A stretch of 64,000 nucleotides of DNA from an uncultured Coriobacteriia bacterium (GCA_959608885.1 CAUHSG010000001.1:169644-233643), one strand, 5' to 3'; shown: positions 1-8,422, counted from the stretch's first letter. Made by a program: numbers and translations. Notes: generated by a model from the sequence alone, not told the origin.

Positions 1-353
1 GCGATCTTGAGCATGCCCACGAGGTCGGCATGGCCGGGACGTGGGCAAGTCTCGCGCTTCAGGTCATCGGGAGCATCGCCCACGGGAGCCATGCGGTCCG
101 TCCAGTTGGCGAAGTCGTCGTTCACGACCTGCAGCGTGATGGGCGTGCCGAGCGTCTGTGAGAAGCGCACGCCGGAGAGGATGCTCGCGGTATCATGCTC
201 GATCTTCTGCCGACCACCACGACCGTAGCCGCCCTGACGACGCGCGAGATCGCGGTTGATCGCCTCGATATCGATGGATACGCCAGCGGGAACGCCCGTC
301 ACGATGGCCGTGAGCGCCGGCCCGTGCGACTCGCCTGCTGTGACAAACTCCAT
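1..353 (-). CDS. aroC: Chorismate synthase, N-terminal part (cut by window edge)
   Basis: Chorismate synthase makes chorismate from 5-enolpyruvylshikimate-3-phosphate, the last step of the shikimate pathway, and needs reduced FMN. Only the first 117 residues lie in the window. The translation begins MEFVTAGESHGPAL and carries the family signature GESHG followed by the conserved VTGVPAG. An Arg/Gly-rich stretch (RRQGGYGRGGRQ) typical of the substrate/FMN site follows at about residues 38-49. The start ATG lies 13 nt after the DUF1385 stop, so the gene is probably last in a thyX-DUF1385-aroC run. Identification is secure, but the missing C-terminus cannot be judged. Confidence 0.93.
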   Translation of the reverse strand, partial: MEFVTAGESHGPALTAIVTGVPAGVSIDIEAINRDLARRQGGYGRGGRQKIEHDTASILSGVRFSQTLGTPITLQVVNDDFANWTDRMAPVGDAPDDLKRETCPRPGHADLVGMLKI

Positions 354-366
354 GCCTCCCCCTTCC

Positions 367-1398
367 CTATGCGCCTTGCTCGGCCTTGCGCGCCTCGAGC
401 TCCTCGCGGGCGAGCACGAGATTCATGGCGGCAATGGCGCATTCAATCATACCCTCATCGGGCGGATTCGTCGTGAGACGCTGCATCTGCATGCCGGGCC
501 ACAAGATGATGCGCACCAGCTTGTTATCCGGATGCGAGCCGGCCCATTTGACAGTGACCTCGTAGGAAACACCGGCGATGATGGGCAACAGGATGATGCG
601 CGTGACCATGATGAGCACGAAGCGCAACGGTCCATCGGTAACGCCCGTGAGATCGACGAGCGCGTTGATGGGCTGTCCCAGCACCGTGTAGACGAAGATG
701 GCGATGAGCATGACCATGATGATGAAGGCAGTGCCGCAACGCACGTGCAAACGTGGGAAGCGCATCGCAACGCCAGGATCGAGGTCCTCTCCATGCTCGT
801 AACAATGAATGGTCTTGTGCTCGGCGCCGTGATAGCTGAACATGCGCCGTATGTCCTTCATGAGACTGATGAGCCAGATGTAGACGATGAAAATCGCGAC
901 GCGCACGATGCCGTCGAAGATGTTCCAGGCGACCGAGTTCATGCTCTCCTCGCCCAGCACGAGATTACTCAGCGCCGCGGGCAAGACGACGAAGATGACG
1001 ATGCCGAGTATGATGCCAGCGATCATCGAAATGGTCATGAGGGCGCCCGTGCCGCCCGACTTCTTGTCGGCGTCAAGCTCGTTCGCGTCGTCGGATTCTT
1101 CCTCGTCCCACTCATACGCATGCTCGCTCGATATGCTAAGCGCCTTGTAGCCGAGCGCGAGCGATTCGACGAACGCCGTGCAACCCCTGATGACGGGCCA
1201 GTACATCCACGCGTTCTTCTTGCGACCGGATGCCAGGTCGTGTTCCTCGGTGTAGATGCTGCCATCGGGCGTGCGCACGGCAACCGCCCAGTTGTAGCGA
1301 CCGCGCATCATGATGCCCTCGATGAGGGCCTGTCCGCCGATATGCGTCCGCGTCCGGACGTCCGAATCGGCCTCGAATGCCTTGCGTGACTCGCCCAA
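367..1398 (-). CDS. DUF1385 (YqhQ-like) membrane protein
   Basis: A 343-residue integral membrane protein of the DUF1385/YqhQ family, function unknown. The family hallmark IGGQALIEGIMMRG is at residues 21-34. Hydrophobic segments appear near residues 115-140 (ISMIAGIILGIVIFVV), 160-180, 225-245 and 260-280. The segment YHGAEHKTIHCYE in the middle is a conserved His/Glu-rich family motif. An Asp/Glu-rich stretch (WDEEESDDANELDAD) precedes the first membrane segment. The start ATG is 3 nt from the thyX stop, so the two are probably co-transcribed. In many Gram-positives this gene sits near rpmE and prfA, and here rpmE is about 3.7 kb upstream. Confidence 0.85.
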   Translation of the reverse strand: MGESRKAFEADSDVRTRTHIGGQALIEGIMMRGRYNWAVAVRTPDGSIYTEEHDLASGRKKNAWMYWPVIRGCTAFVESLALGYKALSISSEHAYEWDEEESDDANELDADKKSGGTGALMTISMIAGIILGIVIFVVLPAALSNLVLGEESMNSVAWNIFDGIVRVAIFIVYIWLISLMKDIRRMFSYHGAEHKTIHCYEHGEDLDPGVAMRFPRLHVRCGTAFIIMVMLIAIFVYTVLGQPINALVDLTGVTDGPLRFVLIMVTRIILLPIIAGVSYEVTVKWAGSHPDNKLVRIILWPGMQMQRLTTNPPDEGMIECAIAAMNLVLAREELEARKAEQGA

Positions 1399-1401
1399 GG
1401 A

Positions 1402-2076
1402 CTACAGCTCCGCTCTATCCCAGGGATTGCCGCAGGTCATCTTGCCTTCGGGGCATGCGCCCTTCACGCAACCGGGACCGGCCTGCGCGAAGATGAGCGG
1501 AGCAGTGGGACGCGCGAGCTCGAGCATACGGCAAGCGACCTCGCGAATCTCCCATTGGGCGCGATTGCAGCAACGCAACTCGAAGAAGTGGAGCAGCTCG
1601 CGAATGTTCATGGTCACGACGATCTTGGTTTCGCAAGCGTTAGGAAGCAGATAGCGCGCATCCTCGGCGGGAACGCCGCGCTCGACGAGATCGGCATAGG
1701 CCGCGAAGGCGGCGCGCACGGCAGCATCATATTCCTCGGCGGCACCCGCCTCGACGACAGAATCGGGAACGATGAATTCCGGCTCTTCCCTGAAGGTCAC
1801 GTAACGCTGCGACTGCTGGTTGTAGGAAGCCAGACGATGGCGAACGAGCTGATGGGTCATCGCACGTGAGACGCCATCGATGGCAAAGGTGTAGCTTGCA
1901 TGCTCGAGAGTCGAGAAGTGGCCGCTCTCGAGAATGGTGCGCAGGACCTTCTCAATGCGCTCCTCGGACAGGGTATCCATGAGCTCGGCAGCCCCCACGG
2001 GCGCATAGCACAGGCGTGCCGCCGTCGCGACGGCGCGTTGCGGATCTGGCGTATGGTAGAGCAGTTCGACGTTCAT
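1402..2076 (-). CDS. thyX: FAD-dependent thymidylate synthase ThyX
   Basis: ThyX methylates dUMP to dTMP using methylene-tetrahydrofolate with FAD and NADPH, independently of ThyA. The 224-residue protein is full length. The diagnostic motif RHRxxSxNxxSxR is at residues 79-91 (RHRLASYNQQSQR). NIRELLHFFELR later in the chain is the conserved dUMP/flavin-binding helix. A cysteine-rich C-terminus (CVKGACPEGKMTCGN) is present. A hairpin sits 20-45 nt upstream of the ATG. Together with dCMP deaminase (18047-18499) and GlyA (18527-19780), it provides a dTMP route within this window. Confidence 0.95.
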   Translation of the reverse strand: MNVELLYHTPDPQRAVATAARLCYAPVGAAELMDTLSEERIEKVLRTILESGHFSTLEHASYTFAIDGVSRAMTHQLVRHRLASYNQQSQRYVTFREEPEFIVPDSVVEAGAAEEYDAAVRAAFAAYADLVERGVPAEDARYLLPNACETKIVVTMNIRELLHFFELRCCNRAQWEIREVACRMLELARPTAPLIFAQAGPGCVKGACPEGKMTCGNPWDRAEL

Positions 2077-2099
2077 GGAGCGTCCTTTCGATTGGCTGC

Positions 2100-2119
2100 G
2101 CGCGAATCATCTTTCGCGC
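2100..2119 (-). promoter_or_regulatory. Hairpin in thyX 5' leader
   Basis: A 7-bp perfect stem (GCGCGAA with TTCGCGC) with a 6-nt loop lies about 24 nt upstream of the thyX start codon. It is too far from the coding sequence to mask the ribosome-binding site directly and has no U-tract. A leader or processing element is possible, but function is unknown. Confidence 0.3.
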
Positions 2120-2189
2120 ATCCGTTCAGGCCATACTAAAAGAAAAGACACCACCCCGTGAAGGGATGACGACCAGAAATACCAAAACG

Positions 2190-2459
2190 TCAGAATTCGC
2201 TTGTGGATGGGATTGACAGCTGCTCATCGATTCGCGCAATGGCAAGGTAGAGCTCGGGAGCCATGAGGAAGAATCTCTCGTCGCTCTTTGTCACGGGATA
2301 GAGCAGCTCACCGAGCTGAGCGAAAAGTGCATATCTCTCGGCATCGAGCTCTACGGGCGTGCACGTCAGACGTGAATGCCCCGTCTCATTTTCGGGCCGT
2401 GCCGCCGTCCGTGATTGCGCGTGCTCACTCCCCATGCCCGGCTGGCCTCTCATCCGCAT
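2190..2459 (-). CDS. Small hypothetical protein, divergent from XRE regulator
   Basis: Possible 89-residue protein with no recognised family. The first 35 residues are Arg/Gly/Ser-rich and not protein-like. The C-terminal half (LDAERYALFAQLGELLYPVT then APELYLAIARIDEQL) reads like a compact helical protein, so the true start may lie further in. It is divergent from the XRE regulator at 2549, and a palindrome lies between them. A divergent regulator/target pair is therefore plausible. Nothing else of this size fills the interval 2077-2548. It could still be a chance frame. Confidence 0.35.
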   Translation of the reverse strand: MRMRGQPGMGSEHAQSRTAARPENETGHSRLTCTPVELDAERYALFAQLGELLYPVTKSDERFFLMAPELYLAIARIDEQLSIPSTSEF

Positions 2460-2498
2460 ATCGGCATCCGCACCCGAGCCGATAGGCCATGTGCAAAT

Positions 2499-2516
2499 GT
2501 TGGTATATGTACCAAC
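2499..2516. promoter_or_regulatory. Palindromic operator candidate upstream of XRE regulator
   Basis: Perfect 7-bp inverted repeat GTTGGTA-TATG-TACCAAC with a 4-nt spacer, ending 32 nt before the ATG of the XRE-type regulator and 39 nt from the divergent small ORF. Its size and symmetry fit a dimeric helix-turn-helix repressor, so autoregulation is the simplest reading. Confidence 0.5.
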
Positions 2517-2548
2517 ACCGATGCAATGCTATCACATACGCTGAATGA

Positions 2549-2806
2549 ATGGATGCAAGCTGCCAGCAGAACAGGCGCCTGGTCGGCGCGAGAATCAATG
2601 AGCTCAGAAGGACGCAAGGTCTTTCTCTGAGGAAGCTCGCCCAAATGGTCAATATGGATTACGCCTACATCTGCAATATCGAGAGCGGGCAGGCCAACCC
2701 GACCCTCGATGCACTCTCCAAGATCGCCGCAGGTCTCGACGTCGAGGTCATCGAGCTCTTCGAGTCCCCTTCCAACATCGACTACGCGATGAGCAAGGTC
2801 GACTAG
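2549..2806 (+). CDS. XRE-family transcriptional regulator
   Basis: An 85-residue single-domain DNA-binding protein. The Cro/C1 helix-turn-helix spans about residues 13-68 (INELRRTQGLSLRKLAQMVN, then YICNIESGQANPTLDALSKI). It has the usual Ser-rich recognition turn and the conserved ESGxxNPTL segment. No sensor domain is present. No strong Shine-Dalgarno precedes the ATG, so translation may be weak or the message leaderless. The gene is isolated on the plus strand, with a palindrome just upstream. Its targets are unknown and may include itself and the divergent ORF at 2190-2459. Confidence 0.85.
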   Translation: MDASCQQNRRLVGARINELRRTQGLSLRKLAQMVNMDYAYICNIESGQANPTLDALSKIAAGLDVEVIELFESPSNIDYAMSKVD

Positions 2807-2854
2807 GGTACAAGACGAACCCGACGCGACGGCGATGCCGCGCCTCGTCCTTCC

Positions 2855-3475
2855 CTACCGGATGAAGCCCATCCTCTCGGCAGGCTCCTTGAGCGGCAGA
2901 CCGCCGGCTTCTTTCTCCCGCGCGATGGCGCGCATGAGGAACGCCATGTTACGTGCGAGCGTGCGCATCTGCTGCAGGCCCTCGGCGTCTTGAGCCGCCT
3001 CGCCTCTCTCACGGCCATATACGCCGTTCCAATACTGCCCCGACGCGATGGGCATACCCGAGATGCCGAAGTACTTGTTCACCTCGTCCCAAGTGGCCTC
3101 GATGCCGCCTCGGCGTGCCACGGCCACGGCGCAGCCAACCTTCATGGTCTTGTCCACGCTTCCCGTGGAGTAGAACAACCTGTCGAGAAAGGCGATTGGC
3201 GTGGCGTTGGCGCTCCCGTAGTACACGGGCGTGCCGACGACCAGACCGTCTGCCTCGACAAGCTTGAGGGCGACCTCGTTCACGAGATCATCGAACACGC
3301 ACTTGCCGAGCTCCGCGCACTTGGAACAGGCGATGCAGCCGCGAATGTCCTTGTTGCCGACTTGCACGGTCTCGACCTCTACGCCTTCCTCGGCAAGAAC
3401 CTTCTCCATTTCCGCCAGGGCAATGGACGTGTTGCCATCAGGCCGTGGACTTCCGTTGATCATCAGAGCCTTCAT
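2855..3475 (-). CDS. Iron-sulfur flavoprotein / NADPH-dependent FMN reductase family
   Basis: A 206-residue flavodoxin-fold oxidoreductase. The N-terminus (MKALMINGSPRPDGNTS) is the FMN phosphate-binding loop. Cysteines at 47, 50, 53 and 59 form the compact C-x2-C-x2-C-x5-C pattern seen in archaeal and anaerobe iron-sulfur flavoproteins, which hold a 4Fe-4S cluster. PVYYGSANATPIAFLDR is the second flavin-contact region. Such proteins pass electrons from ferredoxin or NAD(P)H, and the physiological acceptor is unknown. It is monocistronic and convergent with the XRE gene. The start has GGAAGAGGGG upstream. Confidence 0.8.
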   Translation of the reverse strand: MKALMINGSPRPDGNTSIALAEMEKVLAEEGVEVETVQVGNKDIRGCIACSKCAELGKCVFDDLVNEVALKLVEADGLVVGTPVYYGSANATPIAFLDRLFYSTGSVDKTMKVGCAVAVARRGGIEATWDEVNKYFGISGMPIASGQYWNGVYGRERGEAAQDAEGLQQMRTLARNMAFLMRAIAREKEAGGLPLKEPAERMGFIR

Positions 3476-3594
3476 GATGGCCCCTCTTCCTCTCGCTGCA
3501 CGTCAAGTTCGGCAGTCGTGTGCGCGCCGTGTCCTTCATGACGGCCACACGTGCCGATACCTCTCATGTGATCTTGCGACCATCGATGCGGTCG

Positions 3595-3891
3595 TTACCC
3601 TCTGCAAAGGCCCGATTTGGGATACCACTGCTTGCGGGCCTCGATGAGCCCGACGAGTTGTTGCTTTTCCTCGTCATCGAAATCACCGCTGGCCCTCACC
3701 TCGCCGGCGAGCTTATCGAGCATCTCTATCGCTCCATCGAGCTTGGGAGCCGGGCAGCATGGGCGACAGAAGAAGCGAATCCAGTACGTGTCCTTTTGCA
3801 TGTCGTCGTAGAGTTCCCGGAATGATGATGCGCCCTGCGTCGGGCTGATCTCGCATGCGTCCACGTTTTGCTCCTTGCTCATCGTCATCAT
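3595..3891 (-). CDS. Hypothetical 98-residue protein
   Basis: No family recognised. The chosen ATG has AGGAA 5 nt upstream. A frame starting 21 nt further upstream exists but lacks that signal. The protein has an FFCRPCCPAPKLDGA segment with three cysteines near the middle, then an acidic helical C-terminus (FDDEEKQQLVGLIEARKQWYP). No signal peptide or membrane segment was seen. It is flanked by the flavoprotein gene and a DMT transporter in the same orientation. The cysteine cluster suggests a metal site, but this is inference only. Confidence 0.5.
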   Translation of the reverse strand: MMTMSKEQNVDACEISPTQGASSFRELYDDMQKDTYWIRFFCRPCCPAPKLDGAIEMLDKLAGEVRASGDFDDEEKQQLVGLIEARKQWYPKSGLCRG

Positions 3892-3979
3892 TGTTCCTGC
3901 AATCATTAACAATTTAGTTCGTTATGCATAAAATACGTCTCGAATGTCCCCTGCAGGTATCATCGAAAGCACGACGAGA

Positions 3980-4879
3980 TTATACCTCTCGTTCGACCTG
4001 ACCGCGCTGCGAGAGGACCAGGCCCGCAATGGTGAGCATCAGCCCGACGACGATGGGCACGGTGAGCAGCTCGCCCAGCAGAATGATCGAGGCGGTCGCC
4101 GTGATGGCAGGGACAAGGTAGATGTACGTCGTCGAGACCACGGCGCCGAGCCTGCGCACCGCCACGTTCCAGGTTACGAAGCACGCCGCGGAGGCGACCA
4201 GTCCCAGGAAAAGCAGATTCGCGACATTATCCCAGACAAGCGCCTCGCGCGCCGCGGGCAAGTCGCCACCGAACAGGACGCTTGACGGGATGATGAAGAC
4301 GAGGCCCCAGAGAAAGGTGCGCTTGGTGGATGCGATGGTCTCATAGCCAAGCTCGCCGATGCGTTTGACAAGCATCGAGTAGACGGCCCAGACGATGGCC
4401 GCCAGAAGGGCGAGCAGGTCACCGAAATACGAGAGGCCACCAAAGGCCGACATCGCGTCCTCGCCACCCGTGCTCACGCCGACGAGCACGAGGCCGCCCA
4501 TTGCCAACAGAAAGCCGATGACGAAACGCACGTTCAGGGCAGAGCGGTCCCCACGTGCCATCGCGATAATCGCCGTGAACAACGGCGAGGCTGCCACGAT
4601 GACACCCACGGCCGTCGCCGTCGTGAACACGAGCGCGATGTTCTCGAGCAGGTAATACGCGGCGATACCCGTTGCCCCGGCAAGGACGAAGAACCATTCG
4701 TGACGACGCTCGTGCAGGTGCATGACGTGCGGGCGTAGGATGCAAAGCGCAATCGTACCGATGACGAAGCGAATCGCCAGGATTTGCAACGGCGTGAAAT
4801 CGACGAGGAGCACCTTGGTCGAGACATAGGTGAGACCCCAGACGAGGATGGTGAACAGCGCGACGAGATGGTACCTCAT
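3980..4879 (-). CDS. EamA/DMT-family transporter
   Basis: A 299-residue integral membrane protein with about ten hydrophobic segments arranged as two EamA repeats (residues about 5-140 and 150-290). The first segment, HLVALFTILVWGLTYVSTKV, contains the WG motif typical of this drug/metabolite transporter superfamily. The second repeat contains VSTTYIYLVPAITATASIIL, the conserved family end segment. Substrate cannot be predicted from sequence; members export amino acids or other small metabolites. No clear operon partner. Confidence 0.85.
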   Translation of the reverse strand: MRYHLVALFTILVWGLTYVSTKVLLVDFTPLQILAIRFVIGTIALCILRPHVMHLHERRHEWFFVLAGATGIAAYYLLENIALVFTTATAVGVIVAASPLFTAIIAMARGDRSALNVRFVIGFLLAMGGLVLVGVSTGGEDAMSAFGGLSYFGDLLALLAAIVWAVYSMLVKRIGELGYETIASTKRTFLWGLVFIIPSSVLFGGDLPAAREALVWDNVANLLFLGLVASAACFVTWNVAVRRLGAVVSTTYIYLVPAITATASIILLGELLTVPIVVGLMLTIAGLVLSQRGQVEREV

Positions 4880-5001
4880 CGGTCATCGCCTTTTCTGATA
4901 TGAACCATGTCGTGCCATTCCAGTCAGCATGCTCGCCTTTGCCAATGTCTCGCAAGCATACTGCCATAACGAAAACCATTCTTGAACGTAATTGCACGCA
5001 A

Positions 5002-5030
5002 CAAAAACGCCGCCCTGAATGGGACGGCGT
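5002..5030 (-). terminator. Rho-independent terminator after rpmE
   Basis: Stem ACGCCGTCCC / GGGCGGCGT (minus strand) with a 4-nt ATTC loop, followed by TTTTTG. It lies 24 nt past the rpmE stop. Confidence 0.8.
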
Positions 5031-5053
5031 TTCGCGCTTCTTTGGATGCGAGG

Positions 5054-5551
5054 TTACTCGGCGCTCTCCTCGGCAGCAGTTTCCTCGGTGGCCTGCTCGG
5101 CCTCGGCAGCCTCAGCAGCAGCCTCGGCGACCTCGGACACGGACTCCTCTTCCTTGGCCTCGTCCTCGGCAGCAGCAGCTTCCTTCTCGGCCTTCTCGGC
5201 ATCGCGAGCGGCCTTTTCTGCGTATTTCTTGGCACGCTCTTCCTTGGCGGCCTGCTTGGCAGCGCGCTCCTCGGCGGCCTTGGCAGCAGCCTCGGCAGCA
5301 GCGGCCTGCTTGGCAGCCTTCTCTGCAGCCTTGCGCTCCTTGAGCTGATCGGCAGCTGAGCCGAACTTGTTGGAGAAGCGCTGGACGCGTCCGCCGGTGT
5401 CAACGAACTTCTGCTGGCCCGTGAAGAACGGGTGGCACTCGTTGCACAAGTCAACGACGAGCTCGGACTTGGTCGAATGGGTCTTGAAGGTGTTGCCGCA
5501 GCTGCAGCGCACCGTGCACTCGACGTAATCGGGATGGATATCGGGTTTCAT
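5054..5551 (-). CDS. rpmE: 50S ribosomal protein L31 with long Ala/Glu/Lys tail
   Basis: Ribosomal protein L31, zinc-binding type, part of the large-subunit central protuberance. Residues 1-68 are canonical, with zinc ligands C16, C18, C36 and C39 (RCSCGN and LCNECHPFFTGQQ). Bacterial L31 is normally about 70 residues. Here a further 97 residues of Ala, Glu and Lys repeats (KAAEKAAKQAAAAEAA and similar) form a predicted long charged helix or coiled coil ending in an acidic run. The start ATG has GGAGC upstream. It lies downstream of rho in the same direction, each with its own terminator. Confidence 0.93.
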   Translation of the reverse strand: MKPDIHPDYVECTVRCSCGNTFKTHSTKSELVVDLCNECHPFFTGQQKFVDTGGRVQRFSNKFGSAADQLKERKAAEKAAKQAAAAEAAAKAAEERAAKQAAKEERAKKYAEKAARDAEKAEKEAAAAEDEAKEEESVSEVAEAAAEAAEAEQATEETAAEESAE

Positions 5552-5695
5552 TGTTGCTCCTTCTACGTGCCTTAGTTTCCGACCAAGGCTTGAAACAGTC
5601 CAAAGTATGATACCAGCATCATCGGTGCTAATCCAGCCCCTTTTTCATCCCGCCGCTTCGGTTCCCACAGCGTCTCCAAGGCACGACGATTCGCC

Positions 5696-5731
5696 CCGAA
5701 AAACGCCCCGGCTCACGGAGAGCCGGGGCGT
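5696..5731 (-). terminator. Rho-independent terminator after rho
   Basis: Perfect 11-bp GC stem (ACGCCCCGGCT / AGCCGGGGCGT, 7-nt loop) followed by TTTTT on the minus strand, 31 nt after the rho stop codon. Confidence 0.88.
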
Positions 5732-5761
5732 CACGTCAAGGCATCGTATACGGGCGCGCCG

Positions 5762-7630
5762 CTACAGGCTTTGTGCCGCCTTGGATGCCTTGCGAGCTGA
5801 CTTGATGAGGAACTCGCGATTGGTCTCGGTCGCCTTGAGCGACGAGACGAGCATCTTCATCGCACGCTCGGTGTTGTTCATGTTCGCGAGCAGGCTACGC
5901 ACGCCCCAGATGAGCGGCGCCTCCTGCGGGTCGATGAGCAATTCCTCCTTGCGCGTGCCGGACGTGACCGGGTCGATGGCGGGGAATATGCGCTTGTCCG
6001 CCAAGGCGCGATCAAGCTTGAGCTCCATGTTGCCCGTGCCCTTGAACTCCTCGAATATGACCTCGTCCATCTTCGAGCCCGTGTCCACCAAGGCGGTGCC
6101 CAAGATGGTGAGTGATCCGCCGTCCTCGATGTTGCGGGCCGCGCCGAGGAACTTCTTGGGCGGATACAGCGCCGTCGAATCGACACCACCGGACAGGATA
6201 CGACCGGAAGCCGGCTGACCGAGGTTATATGCACGAGCCAGGCGTGTGATGGAGTCAAGCAGGATGACGACGTCCTGACCGTTCTCGACAAGGCGCTTGG
6301 CGCGCTCGATGACGAGCTCGGCCACGGCGATGTGATTCTCACAGGGCATGTCGAAGGTCGAGGAAATGACCTCGCCGTTGATGCTGCGCTCCATGTCGGT
6401 GACTTCCTCGGGGCGCTCGTCGACGAGCAGGCACATGAGGTGCACCTCGGGATTGTTGGCGCTGATGGCAGCTGCGATATCCTTGAGGACGGTCGTCTTG
6501 CCGGCCTTGGGCGGCGAGACGATGAGGCCACGCTGGCCCTTGCCGATGGGGGCGACCAGGTCGATGGAGCGTGCGGTGAGCGTGTCTTTGCCATGCTCCA
6601 TGAAGAGGCGCTCGTCAGGGTAGACGGGCGTGAGGTTCGCGAACTTCACGCGATGCGTGGGGCCCTCGAACGGCTCGTCGTTGAGCGTGACAATCGTGTT
6701 GAGTGCCGGGTACTTCTCGTTCTCACGCGGCGGACGCACGCGACCAGTGATGTAGTCGCCCTTGCGCAGACCCTGGCGCCGCACGGTGCTCACGCCGACG
6801 TAGACATCGTGCTCGCCGGGCAGATAGCCGTTGGTGCGAATGAAGCCGTAGCCATCGGGCAGCAAGTCGAGTATGCCCTCGACCATGACGAAGCCTTCGG
6901 CCTGGAGTAGCGCGTCGTAGACCGCGGATACAAGGTCGTCGCGCTCGCCGTACTCGCTCGCGTCAACGCCGAGCTCGATGGCCTTAGCGGTGAGCGCCTC
7001 GTCGTCGAGCACCGCGAGCTCGTCGCGCGTGGCGGAGGGCACGATCTCCTTGCGCTGGTGATTGTTGCGGTTGCGACGGTTGCGACGGTTGCGACGCTTG
7101 CCCTCGCGTTGCTCGCCGGACTCGCCCTCCTCGCCACCTTCCGCGGACGCCGTAGTCTCGGTTGCACCCGACTCGGCGCTCAAGGCGTCGACCGGCGTGG
7201 CATCTTCGGTCGCGACCTGCTCCTTGTCCGATTCGCTGGAAGCAGCCTCACCCGGAGCTGCGGCGGCTTCGGTTGTCTGCTCGGCATCTGCGGGCTTCTC
7301 GGCCTCATCGGCCTTCTTGCTGGTCCTGCGCTTGCGCGTCGGTTTCTTCTCGGCCGCAGCCTCGCCTGCGTCATCTGCGGACGGAAGCTCGGGCACGTCG
7401 ACGAGCGAGAGTTGCTCCTCGGCGACGGCCTCTACCGCCTCGGCTTCTTCGGCTTTCTTCGCGGCGGTCTTGCGCGTCGTGGTCTTCTTCTTGGCGGGAG
7501 CCTTCTTGGTGGTCGCGCTCTTGGATGCAGCGCTCTTGGTGATGGCCTTCTTGGCCGCCGGCTTGCGCGTGGTCTTCTTCGCCGCGGGCTTCTCCTCGGT
7601 AGCCTCGGCGACTACGGTCTCATCACTCAT
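5762..7630 (-). CDS. rho: Transcription termination factor Rho with large N-terminal extension
   Basis: Hexameric RNA helicase that ends transcription. At 622 residues it is about 200 longer than E. coli Rho. Residues 1-65 are Lys/Ala/Thr-rich like a histone H1 tail (KKTTRKPAAKK, KKAPAKKKTTTRK). Residues 66-172 are acidic. Residues 176-194 are an Arg/Asn cluster (KRRNRRNRRNRNN). The Rho_N domain follows at about 200-243, the cold-shock-like RNA-binding domain at 248-320, and the ATPase with Walker A PPKAGKTT at 373-380. The hexamer-lumen and C-terminal regions are intact. The gene overlaps the transaldolase stop by ATGA. N-terminal insertions occur in other actinobacterial Rho proteins. Confidence 0.95.
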   Translation of the reverse strand: MSDETVVAEATEEKPAAKKTTRKPAAKKAITKSAASKSATTKKAPAKKKTTTRKTAAKKAEEAEAVEAVAEEQLSLVDVPELPSADDAGEAAAEKKPTRKRRTSKKADEAEKPADAEQTTEAAAAPGEAASSESDKEQVATEDATPVDALSAESGATETTASAEGGEEGESGEQREGKRRNRRNRRNRNNHQRKEIVPSATRDELAVLDDEALTAKAIELGVDASEYGERDDLVSAVYDALLQAEGFVMVEGILDLLPDGYGFIRTNGYLPGEHDVYVGVSTVRRQGLRKGDYITGRVRPPRENEKYPALNTIVTLNDEPFEGPTHRVKFANLTPVYPDERLFMEHGKDTLTARSIDLVAPIGKGQRGLIVSPPKAGKTTVLKDIAAAISANNPEVHLMCLLVDERPEEVTDMERSINGEVISSTFDMPCENHIAVAELVIERAKRLVENGQDVVILLDSITRLARAYNLGQPASGRILSGGVDSTALYPPKKFLGAARNIEDGGSLTILGTALVDTGSKMDEVIFEEFKGTGNMELKLDRALADKRIFPAIDPVTSGTRKEELLIDPQEAPLIWGVRSLLANMNNTERAMKMLVSSLKATETNREFLIKSARKASKAAQSL

Positions 7631-8289
7631 GCGTTCTCAACCTTTTCCCAGTCGGCCTTGAACTTTTCGAGACCCTGCTCGGTAAGCGGGTGGTATATGC
7701 ACTTCTTCATCGCCCCGTAGGGAACGGTGGCGATATCGGCCCCCATGAGAGCAGCCTGCGTCACATGATTGGCAGAGCGAATGGAGGCGGCGATGATCTC
7801 GACCGGATGGCCGAAGTCGTAGTTCTGGATTGCCGTGACGATGTCGCCAAGCTGGTCGAGGCCATCCTCGGCGATGTCATCGAAGCGGCCGACGAAGGGA
7901 CTGATGTAGCGAGCACCCGCCTGCGCGGCGAGAAGTGCCTGCGGCACGGTGAACACGAGTGTCATGTTCACGTCGATGCCCTCTTCGGAAAGCGCGCGCG
8001 TCGCGGCAAGGCCCTCGACGCAAACCGGAATCTTGACGACCATGTTGTCAGCAAGCGCGGCAAGAGTACGGCCTTGCTCGATCATGCCGTCGCGATCCTC
8101 GGCGGTGACTTCACCGCTCACGGGACCATCGACCAAATTGCAGATCTTGACGAGATGACCCTCGAAGTCCTCGAGCTTGCCGCCCGTACGGGCATAGAGA
8201 CTCGGATTGGTCGTGACACCGGCAAGGGCACCCCACGATGCCACCTCTTCGATTTCTGACAGGTCAGCGGTATCCAGGAAAAACTTCAC
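7627..8289 (-). CDS. Transaldolase / fructose-6-phosphate aldolase-like (TalC/FSA type)
   Basis: A small class I aldolase of the transaldolase family, 220 residues, the size of the TalC/FSA subgroup. It begins with FFLDTADLSEI, and the Schiff-base lysine lies in NMVVKIPV. GVTTNPSLYA and IISPFVGR-like segments (YISPFVGRFDD) are conserved. The GTG start is chosen because AAGGAG lies 6 nt upstream. An ATG 18 nt further up would include the Shine-Dalgarno itself. It acts in non-oxidative pentose phosphate metabolism. The stop overlaps the rho start by 4 nt, an unusual pairing that ties rho expression to this gene. Confidence 0.9.
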   Translation of the reverse strand: MKFFLDTADLSEIEEVASWGALAGVTTNPSLYARTGGKLEDFEGHLVKICNLVDGPVSGEVTAEDRDGMIEQGRTLAALADNMVVKIPVCVEGLAATRALSEEGIDVNMTLVFTVPQALLAAQAGARYISPFVGRFDDIAEDGLDQLGDIVTAIQNYDFGHPVEIIAASIRSANHVTQAALMGADIATVPYGAMKKCIYHPLTEQGLEKFKADWEKVENA

Positions 8290-8422
8290 TATCGCTCCTT
8301 CATGCATTGATTGTCATCTCCGTTTGAGAATCTGAGCAAGGGCATGCTAAAACAGAATGTCAAACGGGGATTGACTGTGAAAAGGAAAGTCGAGACGCTC
8401 GCCGCGCCTCTTGACTTGTGCC

